This document shows positions 31,190-40,269 of a stretch of 64,000 nt of DNA, in pieces (positions within the stretch are counted from its first letter, which is position 1; the number at the start of each line of letters is the position of its first letter). The position numbers and the translations under genes are program-made. Location of the stretch: the NCBI GenBank assembly GCA_963377175.1, contig CAUJNA010003804.1, positions 1 to 64,000 of the forward strand, read 5' to 3'. Source of the stretch: Effrenium voratum. Its lineage: Eukaryota; Sar; Dinophyceae; Suessiales; Symbiodiniaceae. The notes under the pieces were generated by a model that saw only the letters and a list, made by a program, of their open reading frames with translations, was not told the origin of the DNA and ran no database searches.

Positions 31190-32720
31190 CACAGATTTTG
31201 TTTGCAAGCTGTCTCACGGAAGGTGCCGCATGGGGTTGGCAACCTCTTATCCAACGACAGAAGCAGCAGCCAGATCAGAGTTTTTGTAGTTTTTGTTCAG
31301 ATGAACCCGCAGATCCGCAGAGGCAAGTAAACACATTTGCACGTGCACGACTGTTCATTTGTCTTGTGTTTTCCGCGCCTTAATTGAACAGCCCCTTTCT
31401 CAAGGCTACTCCCTGAGGGCCCCGCAATGAAACATGTAGCAAACAAGTAGCTGGGGGTAGGGGACAAGCTTGGCGTTCTGAAGTGTTTACTTTGACCTGC
31501 ATTTCCGCAAGGGTAAGTAAACAGGCGGCACGTGCAACTCTGTTTACTTTTGCCGCGGATTTTTAAGTCAAAGTGAACAGAGGAAGGCTGACATTTGGCT
31601 AAGCGGTTGCGCGTGTTAAGGGGTTGCGCCCGGAAAATCTGAACAGCCACGAACGTTTTTTCCTGTTCAGATTTTTGTGGCCCATCGCGCTTCAGCAGTT
31701 GCGCCCCCCAGCGACGTTAAGCGGTTGCGCTCCGCAAGTGCTGCTGGGCAGCATTGCCCCATGCAGCGTCCCCACAAATCCACCCAAGAAACAGTTTGCC
31801 TTAACAACAGTTCAAGATTCCCTGACCCACCCACGGGTATTTTGGTAACAAATCCCCCCACAGGTACTTTGGTAACAAAATCCCACCACAGGTACTTTGG
31901 CAACAAAATCCCCCCACAGGTACTTTGGTAACAAAACCCCCCACAGGTTCTTTGGTAACAAAATCCCCCCACAGGTATTTTGGTAACAAAGTCTCCACAG
32001 ACAAATTCCCCCCACAGGTACTTTGGTAAACAGCATCCCCTCCTTTGACAGGTTCTTCGGTAGCAAAATCCCCCCACAGGTACTTTGGTAGCAAAATCCC
32101 CCACAAGTACGTGGCAACAACATCTCCCAGCAGGTAACAAAATCCCTCCACAGGTATTCTGGCAAAATTTGCGCCACCCTTTTAAATATGGCAGCGCGCA
32201 ATTTCCCCCGACAGGGCGCGTGAACTTGCAGGCCTTCGCTACCAGACAGCCGCACACACACACATTTTGACTCATGCCCCACCTTGCCTCTGCGCGGTTT
32301 TGTGAGGGCTTCGTTTTGTGCACTTCCTTCCCCCCAGATGAGTGAGGCCAATGCAAAATTTAAAGCCTTCCCTTTTTCGAGCTGTTTAGACTTAGACTGG
32401 GCCCTGTCCTGGTGCCAGTTTAAACATGTTGGTTTGACAACGCAAGATGTGCCCAACGAGTAAGTTGCACTGTGATAGCATGAGCAGGAGTGTGGGCTTG
32501 TCATTGGCAAAGAGGTTGCGATGTATCAGCAGGGTGATGCGCATTAGCCCAGTCAGTGCAATTAATTTGCTTTTGGCAGTTTATTTGCTGCGATGACCTG
32601 GGGGCAGAAAAAGCGCGATGCGTGCATATTATTCAGGAGATGGCTTGACTTACTCAAACCGCCAGCTTGTCACAGATAACATTGTAGCATTTTTTGCCTC
32701 ACAGCACCAACTGAAAAGCT
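31190..32720. other. Gene-free stretch of the element
   Basis: No gene seen. It includes two CAAGTAAACA / AGGTAAGTAAACAG-type segments at about 31320-31550 and TTGCGCCCC repeats at 31620-31740. The main feature is the 28-bp minisatellite described separately. The AT-rich part from 32350 leads to the ATG at 32721. Confidence 0.5.
31836..32165. repeat. 28-bp minisatellite with embedded CAGGTA
   Basis: About 12 units of ACAAAATCCCCCCACAGGTA followed by CTTTGGTA, with variants (TCTTCGGTAG, GTATTTTGG). Each unit contains CAG|GTA, so the array offers many splice-like signals. Minus-strand open frames over it (YLWGDFVTK-type repeats) are by-products. Confidence 0.75.
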
Positions 32721-35704
32721 ATGGGCAAGCGCGCTCGTGTGGAGGGGCCTGAGCCCCCGCCAAAGGCCAAGGCGAAGGGCAAGGCCAAACCAAAAGCCCG
32801 TGCTTCCATCGCTGCGCCGCTCCCAGAGGGCATTTCTGCACCAGCAGGCCTGCAACACATGAGGGGTGGGTTTGGCTTGCTTTGCTTTTTGGAGCGCGTG
32901 CTTCCATGCCAGCATGCATCTTGTTATGTTCGGAGGCGGGGTGAATGCAAACATTTGGCTGCAACACAGGGAGCGCATGGAGAAGGTGTTCCATCATGCA
33001 GATTTTGAAGACACAGCCCGCTTGTTGCCTCCAACATCAGCAGCGGAAGGTGGCATCATGCGACCCTTTAACGAAAAGGAATGCTTGGACTCACTTCAGA
33101 ATGCCGGGCAGTACATGGCAGCCATCAACATTCGCTGGCTGGATCCTTTTTACACCCCAACTGCTAATGTCCCAATGTCCACGAAAAGGGACTTGGATGC
33201 ACGTATCCCCCACAGAGTTATTGATCGCGTTTATGGCCAAAGTTGCAGAAAGTTGCGAAGACGCTGGCTGCAGCAGCTGGCGTGAAGCTTGGAAAAGGCA
33301 CATGATTATTGCGCCCTGCTTGTTTGTCAAGGTTGCTCGCTTGGAGGACCTTGAGTGGAAGGCCTTGCAGCTGAGGGAGGACAACTCCCAGAAAGCCAAG
33401 CTCGCAAGAACTGCTGTTCAGCGTGTTTTTGAAATCATTAACCGCGGTCAAAGTGGAAAAGCAATCTCTGCAGAGACTATGGAGCAGCTTTACTCAGAGA
33501 AGCTCAACATGGCAGAGAACAGTGAACCAGTGAGTGAAAACTGGGTGAAGACAGCATACGATCTGTGGGACAAAGCGCTTCACAAAGCCACTGTGCAGCA
33601 AGTGGTGCTGGCTGAGGAGGAGTTCCAGCCCAACTCCATTTTCAACACTCTTCACAAGATGCACGCTGTAATTGTGAAAGCCAGCACGCCGGCAGAGACT
33701 GAGTGGTCTTTCACATGATGCATGACCAGCATGTTGCGGACAATCTTAAGCATGAAGACGTGACAGTCCGCATGTTGCTGGGCAAGCGCAGAGACGATCA
33801 CAAAAAGGTTACTTGGATTTGTTGCTTTACAAGAAGAAATGCTTGCAGTTCCTCCTGGATGAAATCATGGGCCCTTCATGCCTGACAACAGAAGAGAAGA
33901 CAGGCGTTCGCGATGTTTTGAGCAGCTGCAACAGCTACCGAGCGCATGTGCATGGAGATGATGCTGCTGAAGGTGCTGGAGATCAAGCGGCCTGGTTTGC
34001 GTTTCAAGTGTTGAGGCTTTTAGTTAAACTTTGATAACACGGATGGCCCCACACATGATACGACTTAGCTGTCGCATTGCCAAAAATCAAGCTGAGACGG
34101 CTACCACGGCTGGTGCCTGGGCTTGGCGCGCTGGGTGGTCCATGGCTGCTGACAGCATGTTCACTCTCACCGAGGAGAACTGTGTTTGCTTCAACGCAAC
34201 ACAGGTTCAAAGTGATTTGTGTATTGTTTGTTGATAAGCTTTGGCTTCAGGACCTTGTCTACAAGACCAAGCATGACGAGACTTTGATGTCCTCTATTCG
34301 CCGTTCACTTCCTGTCGCAGACGTGCTGGAGAAGGGCAGCTTGGAAATGCCAGTCAAGGAGCTTAAGGCCGCCCTAGAGAAATTGAAGCAATCAACGGTG
34401 CCTGGAGAGGCTGCGACAGCAACGCTGGCTGATGCAGCTGGCGTTTCTGCCAATAAGCAGGCAGACAACCGGCTCGCAAGGTTGTTTCTGATCAGTTCCT
34501 GGCCGAGCTGAAGCAACAGCTGACGCAGGAACAGTCCGAGCATGTTGATGCTGCTTTCACAAAGGCGCAGCGACTGATTGATGCTAACATCACCTTGGCA
34601 GTGTGGACTTCCTCGGAGAAGGAGCAGAAGGCTCTGTGGGCGAAGAGCCCTGCTATGAGGGCAACAGGGGCAGATGGTGAGAAGTACATCGGCTTTGTTT
34701 GGGACCCATGCCAACTGGGAGAGACAGTCACAAGTCCTCACCTGCGACTGCCGCCCTTGAACGGTGAGACGGTGAAGTCCACAACGCAGCTCCTGTTGGA
34801 ATATCGCTCGCCGTGTCACCCAACTGTCCAGCTATCAGCTCATGATTTCTTCTTCTGCTTCGACGGTGGCCACACCGGCAATATGAGCAAGCTGATGCAG
34901 GCGTTTGTGGATGCGGATGGCAAGCCTGTTGATAAATACTCACATCGAATTGTTCTGTGCCATGATGAAGACAGCCTTAGGGAGCGGCGTGGATGCGTGA
35001 GGTCCAACCAGGTCTTTGATGTGTCAGAGGAGATGAGAGTGGTCAGCGGACGTGACCTTGCTTCCATGGGCTTACCATTTTTGCGGCGCATTCACTTTAG
35101 CGGAACCAACTTCGGCACAAAAATTGGAGACATTGTGATGCCCAACTTTGGCTTGGCCTGGCAGCTGCCATGCTCTGCCAAGCATGAGATCCATGGCACC
35201 TGGCGCAAAGCCGTGGGAGGTGTTGCCCAAGGCGATGACAATGCCGGAAGGGGAGTTAAGCGAAAGACAGCTGACACTGTGGAGCCAGTGTTCTGGCATG
35301 CTCGCCCTCTCAAATTCTGGCAGGAGATCACTCATAACTTCAAGCTGTGCGCGCTGGTGGATTTCGCTTGCTCGGATGGCGTGCTGGCCTTTGCCTGCGC
35401 GAAAGCACGCATCCCTTACTTGGGATACGCACTATCCACCCCTCATTTGGAGCAGGTCCGCTTGCGCTTGATTGAACAGGTCATGTCCAGCATGTGTGAT
35501 GACAAGGATCCCATGTGTGACCCAAAACTGGCCAGCGTCAAGCAAGGCACGACATCATCTCAGCCTGGAGCTGCAGGGGTCGGGGGGAAAAGGAAAGGTC
35601 GAGGGAAGCAGAAGCAGCAAGAGCCCGCTGCTTCAGAGGCTTCTCAGCCGCCTTCTGCAGAGGAGATGGGTGACTTGTTGCTATCGTTTGAGTCACTTGA
35701 GTAA
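32721..35704 (+). CDS. Large multi-exon protein ending in a methyltransferase-like domain
   Basis: ATG 32721 opens MGKRARVEGPEPPPKAKAKG, a basic Lys/Pro tail (likely nuclear). Coding then moves between frames, as with introns or indels: NANIWLQHRERMEKVFHHAD, NAGQYMAAINIRWLDPFYTP, APCLFVKVARLEDLEWKALQ, MHDQHVADNLKHEDVTVRML, LLYKKKCLQFLLDEIMGPSC, then 34595-35704 in one clean frame. Its end has FWHARPLKFWQEITHNFK, then LCALVDFACSDGVLAFACAK and IPYLGYALSTPHLEQVRLRL. That hhDxxxxDGxxxxAxxxxxIPYhGhxxxxxHxxxhxxxL layout resembles the SAM-binding motif of N6/N4-type methyltransferases and a repeated dinoflagellate protein type, but I see no DPPY catalytic motif. The tail is Lys/Gln/Glu-rich. Function uncertain; exon borders not resolved. 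Confidence 0.45.
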
Positions 35705-35822
35705 ACTCATGTTTGGAAGCAGCTTCAATGGCCATGTGTCCCAAAGTGTCTTTGTTCTTGTGGTTCCACGTTCGAAAAAATAACCTTGTTGAAGTGATTT
35801 TGGTAGGTCATGGATGCCGGGG

Positions 35823-35990
35823 ATGCTTGGCATTGCTTGGCAAACTCATGGACTGGAATTAGAAATCGCCCAATTGCAGGACAAGGAGAATAAGACTGAA
35901 GATGGCTCCAGTAGTGCCAGCGGGCCGCTGCTAGAGTTCCATCGCAAGCTGCAAGAGATCAAGAAGCAGCAGGCAGAAGGCGGGCAGTGA
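35823..35990 (+). CDS. Small 55-codon frame, charged
   Basis: MLGIAWQTHGLELEIAQLQD, then ENKTEDGSSSASGPLLEFHR and KLQEIKKQQAEGGQ before TGA. Composition is that of a real, partly coiled-coil protein tail. It follows the methyltransferase-like gene by 120 bases on the same strand and might be an alternative last exon (a possible acceptor GGAATTAG lies at 35856-35862). No family recognised. Confidence 0.3.
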   Translation: MLGIAWQTHGLELEIAQLQDKENKTEDGSSSASGPLLEFHRKLQEIKKQQAEGGQ

Positions 35991-36406
35991 TCAGCTGCAG
36001 CAGCTGGTCGCGCGTCAATGAGGCTTAGAAGATATTGCAGGGCATGTTGGCTTGGCCCTGCCAGGGTTCCAAGATTATAACTAAGCTTTGGAAACTTTTG
36101 TTTGAGGCATCCAGGCAACGCTGCCAGTGAGAAAAGAAGAATCGCGCGCTGCACGGTGTCAATTTGCATCCTTGGTCATTGCCACATTGCCACTTTGCTT
36201 GTCATGCATGCAGTGTTGGTTGTCAACCAAGCAGGCTCAGATTTGCACAGAGCGCTGGAACTCTCAACACGCAAGCGGTCCGATTGAATCAGGAGGCCGA
36301 ATTTTTGCCAGATCATAGGCATGTTTTGCGCAGGGACTGGTAGGCAATTTGCACCACTGCAGATACTGTTGGTTTCACACACGCTTGAGACGCCTCATCA
36401 ATCGCC
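35991..36406. other. Intergenic stretch
   Basis: Nothing recognised. Moderately AT-rich with no long repeat; would hold the 5' leader of the C5 methyltransferase gene. Confidence 0.5.
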
Positions 36407-37465
36407 ATGCCTAAGCGGTGCAGGGAGAGTGGGGAGGCGTTGAGTGCCACCTCTTGCAAGCGACCCGCGGCAGCTTCTGGAAACTCTACTTTGAATATAG
36501 CTGGAGACTGCAGCGGTTGGTGTGAAGCCCAGGCAGCAGAAGCTGTTTCCCAGTTGCCCGTTCGCCATTTGTTTGCTTCAGATTCGAACCCTGCCTGCCG
36601 CAAGCTGATTGCACATGCATTCAAACCAGAGAAGATCTATGCAAACATAACTGAGCGAAAAGTGCCCCAGGAAAGGGTGGACGTTTACACATCCGGGTTC
36701 CCATGTCAGCCCTTCAGCAGGGCTGGGTTGCAGCTGGGCTGGGAGGATGCTCGAGGGGCAGTTGCCCTGCATGTGCTTTCCTTCCTGGAGGTCGCGAGGC
36801 CCAGTGCATTTATATTGGAAAATGTGCCAGCCATGGCAACGGATTTTCCAGAGGCGTTCCAGGAGTTCATCAACATCCTGGCAGGCATCGGCGAGTCCAG
36901 CTACAAGGTCGACTGGACACTACTTTCGGCTCAAGTTCATGGAGGCCTTCCCCAAAGCCGCGACCGCTTAAACATTGTGGGCCTGCAGAAATCCAAATGC
37001 CTTCGAAAGTTCAGTTGGCCACGCCCGCTACCTCGCGTCTTGCCTCTTCATGCTGTGCTGGCTGATGCAGCTGGCACAGATCAGGATTTCCAGAGCCTCA
37101 ACAACACTTGCCGAAGAAACGTTGAACGTATGATGGAGTGTTTGCTGAAGAAAAAAAGCTTCGGAGATGTGATTCTAGACATGGGAGGCAGCGCGCCTGC
37201 TTGGCAGGACGGGCGCTGCCCATGCATCACGGCTTCGCGTGGTAGTCAGCAGGGATACTGGTCAGCTCTTCGCATGCGCAAGCTCAGCATACCTGAGCTG
37301 CTCCGGCTGCAGGGGGCGTCCCCGAAAATCCACAAGTGTTTCCAGGACAAAGTTGTGAGCGGACCAGCTTTGGGGAAAATGGCTGGAAATGCCATGACAG
37401 TGCCGGTCTATGCCGCGGTCCTGCGTGAAGTTCTGAAAGCTTTGGGCTTGCCTGTGAAGAGTTGA
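36407..37465 (+). CDS. C5 cytosine DNA methyltransferase, intact
   Basis: One clean 352-codon frame. It has a basic N-terminus (MPKRCRESGEALSATSCKRP), a motif I-like HLFASDSNPACRKLI, motif IV with the catalytic Cys in YTSGFPCQPFSRAGLQLGWE, motif VI ILENVPAMA, motif VIII as QSRDRLNIVGL, a short target-recognition region, motif IX RKLSIPELLRLQGASPK and motif X SGPALGKMAGNAMTVPVYAA. All key residues for 5-methylcytosine formation are present, so the enzyme may be active. At about 350 residues it is a bare catalytic domain without chromatin-reading modules. It lies inside the 17.8-kb inverted-repeat element. Dinoflagellate retroelements are known to have captured C5 methyltransferases, but this copy sits in a DNA-type element. 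Methylation could protect or silence the element. Confidence 0.88.
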   Translation: MPKRCRESGEALSATSCKRPAAASGNSTLNIAGDCSGWCEAQAAEAVSQLPVRHLFASDSNPACRKLIAHAFKPEKIYANITERKVPQERVDVYTSGFPCQPFSRAGLQLGWEDARGAVALHVLSFLEVARPSAFILENVPAMATDFPEAFQEFINILAGIGESSYKVDWTLLSAQVHGGLPQSRDRLNIVGLQKSKCLRKFSWPRPLPRVLPLHAVLADAAGTDQDFQSLNNTCRRNVERMMECLLKKKSFGDVILDMGGSAPAWQDGRCPCITASRGSQQGYWSALRMRKLSIPELLRLQGASPKIHKCFQDKVVSGPALGKMAGNAMTVPVYAAVLREVLKALGLPVKS

Positions 37466-37871
37466 CATCCAATTCAAGCTTGCAAAAGCCAAGTTGAGTC
37501 TCAGTACTTGTGCCAAGCTGGTGTGAAGATATCGCTTGTGCATGAGCTGCGCTGGAAGAGTGCAATGATGGTTTCCAGAATGCCAGGGACCCTGTTGTGT
37601 TTACATGTACTTGCAGTCCATGCATGCTGTTTGGTGAAATATACTTTTCAATGTTCCCCAAGCTCCCAGCAATTCGGTTTCACACGTGTTCTCTGATTCT
37701 GGCTTCAACAGCGCTCAAGGATCATGCAACAAAGTGCACGTCGCGCCGCTGCTTGTCCAAGCTTTTTTTCAGTGCCCAGCTTGCTTTGGAGAAACTTGGG
37801 TGAAACTTAGGAGAGGGCATTTCTAAAATCCGTCTCGCTGACATCTCAGTGGCTTTGATCAACCAGGGCAG
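37466..37871. other. Short intergenic stretch between converging genes
   Basis: Nothing recognised in about 400 bases between the ends of the C5 methyltransferase (+) and the tyrosine recombinase (-). Likely holds both 3' ends. Confidence 0.5.
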
Positions 37872-38889
37872 TCAAACTGAGGAGTACATTTCCTCCCAGA
37901 ACTTCTGAAGATTGTTATTTCGAGCCAGGGCCTTTCCTGCCTGGGATGCAGAGATGCGGCCGTAGTTCTCCCAAACCTTGTCATCCACAATGCGGGCGAA
38001 GGTTTTGCCCACTTCTTTGTTGACTTCGTGCTGCTTCATGTCATTGATAGCACGGTGCCGGCCGCTGTGGGATCTAATCTGTGCCACCTTCAGAACTGGG
38101 CAAGCCGCAGGCGCGTTGAAACTCTTGCGACTGCGTGCAATGGCCTTTGAAACAGTGTCTTTGTTTCTTTCTGCCGTCTTCGAATCTGAGCGGTCAGCAG
38201 GGAACAACAGACCATCCTGCTCCAGTGGCCATTCCCATTTGTCCCCCACATTCATTCTGCCTCTACAGCCAAACCCCCGAACACGTTGCACACTGATGCC
38301 CTCATCTTTGAAGCGGTTGAAGGTGGAAAAGGCTGCACAGCTCATTGTCTTTGTAATTGCTGCTTGCCCTTTCAGGGAAGAGATGGCAACAACCTTGTGT
38401 TCAAAATCAAAGTCTTTGGCTTTCAAATGCAGGACTTCGGTGATGCGACAGCAAAGCAAATGACTGCATGTCAGTGCCACATAAAGCCATGTTGGCCCCT
38501 TGTTCTTCACATGAGCAAGCTTGCCACGCCTGCCCTTCCGGATCTGCCTGGCCAATGGCATTTTTTTTAATATTATTTTGTGTTTGCTTCTTGCTCTTCT
38601 TCTTCTTCATTGTCACGCGACGCCTGTTGCTTTTGGCGCCAGCTGCGGCAGCCAGCGCGCCCTTTGCCTTGGGAGCTTGATTCTTCTGATGCGTGCTTTG
38701 ACCTGCAACTTTTGGCACTAATCTCTTTCTGCTTCTGCGCCCTGCGCCAGCTGCGTCAGCCAACGCGTGCTTGTTTCCTGCATCAGCTGCAACAGCCAAC
38801 GCTTGGTCTGCAGTCGCCACCCTTGAGTTGAGAGCACGTTGCGCCCTTTGCGGCGCTTCTTTTGAGCCTGTTCGCCATTGCTTAGGCAT
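37872..38889 (-). CDS. Tyrosine recombinase (Crypton-like), frameshift at an A-run
   Basis: Phage-integrase-fold recombinase. The N-terminal part from 38889 (MPKQWRTGSKEAPQRAQRAL) is basic and has repeated ALADAAGAG-like units and MKKKKSKKQTQNN. Then, past a run of eight A (38565-38572) where one base must change, comes ARQIRKGRRGKLAHVKNKGP and LLCCRITEVLHLKAKDFDFE, with the first catalytic Arg in the usual RxxEhhxLxxxDhD context. Box II is IRSHSGRHRAINDMKQHEV (H-x-x-R), and the nucleophile is probably the Tyr of DKVWENYGRISASQAGK. About 340 residues in all, as for Crypton-type enzymes. The homopolymer position suggests an assembly error more than decay. It is the best candidate for moving the element. 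It converges on the C5 methyltransferase. Confidence 0.72.
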
Positions 38890-39107
38890 GATCTTGACAA
38901 GCTGAAAGGGACCTATGTCAGAATGTCAGAAGTCTAAGCCAAACAGCTGCAGACGATTCAAGCCAAGCTCAACCCTCCCCCTTTAAACCATCCAATCTGG
39001 AAGCACCTTGAACTTGTTGGCCAGGGCGGCCAATTGTTTTGGGGGTTTACCTGGTATGAGTTTTGTCCAGGTGTTCAAGGCTTGCAAACTAGAGCTTGCA
39101 AGGAGGA

Positions 39108-40269
39108 CTGCCGGCAGTCCGCCTACCAGCCTGGTAGGCGGACTGGGGCGATGGAAAGGCGGACTGGGAAACCCAAAAGGAGGACTCCCAGGCACCAAAG
39201 GCGGACTGGGAAACCCAAAAGGAGGACTCCCATCCCAACCGCTTTCCCACCTACCCAACCAGTCCATCATGGCTCATGTCGGTGCATGTTTTCCCCTCAT
39301 GCAACCTCATAACAGACATCACTCAACGCGGTTCGTGTGACGCCAGAAACAACAAGCGTCAGAAGTACGAGTTGTCACTGTTTTCCATGACATGGACAAT
39401 GACTAAAACAACCAGCAAAAATATGGATCTCCACTGCTTCTCCTCCATTTGTGGTATGACAACATCAAGAGTACAGAATTGTCTCCACTGTTTCTTTTCC
39501 CTTTGTGGAATAGCAGGCCCGTAGCGCTTCCCTTCCTGCCTGCAGCTATTTTTGCTTGCGCAGCTTACTTAGCTTACACAGTGGCTTCTGTAGTTCCTGC
39601 CCTGCATGTCGCACAGCGGTGAAGTTACTGAGCATCACTTGACCAAGCGGCTTCGCATGATTGAAGGAACAAGGAAGACGGAGGATTACATCTACTACAA
39701 GTTGCGCAAGACGGATGACATGCCGGACACTCCAAAGCCTGAAGCAGGCAACAAGGCAAACTGGGAAAGACGCGCGTTCGCTTGGAAAAGTGCCATGAGA
39801 GAGGTTTCCTTATTACGTTGAGCTGGCTGAAGCAGCTGGCGCTGGCTAGGCGAGGGGGCATGTGCTTTGAACATATGCCCAACCCGCTGCGATCATGCAG
39901 TCATGCGTTCTTAGGTTTAGCTCTAGGTGTTTGTCGTGGAAAAAGGCGTGACCTGATGATAAATTATAATGACATGATAAATGTAAATCTTATAACTGTT
40001 GTATGATATGATACAGTGGTATATGATGTTATATGAAACAAAATGATGTGATATGTTGTAATAATATGATACGATATGCTATGAAATGATGCGACATGTT
40101 TGGAGACATGTTTGGACATGGTGTGGAGTGGTGGTATGAAATGGTAGTATGATCTGATGACATATTATCATGTGACATGGTTAAGCTTTATGATAAGGCA
40201 AAGTAAGATATCGTGGTATCATTGGATAGACAACCAGAAAAAGGAGCAACCCGAGAAGCCCAGAAAGCC
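39108..40269 (+). repeat. Right terminal inverted repeat
   Basis: Inverted copy of 22473-23630, nearly identical, with a few substitutions and small indels (for example GATACAGTGGTATATGATG differs from the left arm). The inner edge is again the palindrome CAGTCCGCCTACCA / TGGTAGGCGGACTG, here with loop GCC. The outer end is GAGAAGCCCAGAAAGCC. Beyond it the sequence is a LINE fragment. Confidence 0.85.
39606..39821 (+). CDS. Conserved 71-codon frame in right inverted repeat
   Basis: Same protein as at 22928-23143 (MSHSGEVTEHHLTKRLRMIE ... WKSAMREVSLLR), differing only by Met for Thr at residue 40. It reads outward, toward the LINE. The frame is followed by GAGCTGGCTGAAGCAGCTGG, a motif scattered through the element. 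Confidence 0.4.
   Translation: MSHSGEVTEHHLTKRLRMIEGTRKTEDYIYYKLRKTDDMPDTPKPEAGNKANWERRAFAWKSAMREVSLLR

Larger units (their letters stand above)
22473..40269. mobile_element. 17.8-kb element with 1.16-kb terminal inverted repeats
   Basis: Two near-identical inverted copies (22473-23630 and 39108-40269) enclose the segment. The outer end is GGCTTTCTGGGCTTCTCGGG. Inside lie, in order, a Trp/Gln-rich protein, a nucleotidyltransferase-hydrolase, an hAT-like transposase, a methyltransferase-like gene and a C5 methyltransferase, all on plus, then a tyrosine recombinase on minus. No capsid, polymerase or reverse transcriptase is seen. Candidate movers are the tyrosine recombinase and the hAT-like protein. 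I could not find a target-site duplication. The alternative is a host segment that happens to lie between inverted copies of a repeat. The near-identity of the arms suggests a young insertion or ongoing gene conversion. Confidence 0.6.

Noticed and set aside
31836..32165. Possible CRISPR array or repeat protein on the minus strand
   Set aside because: 28-base units are contiguous without unique spacers, and the Gly/Cys/Tyr-rich frames merely follow the repeat.
22473..40269. Calling the element a Polinton from its length and inverted repeats
   Set aside because: No PolB, integrase, capsid, penton or packaging ATPase lies between the repeats; all viral genes are outside.
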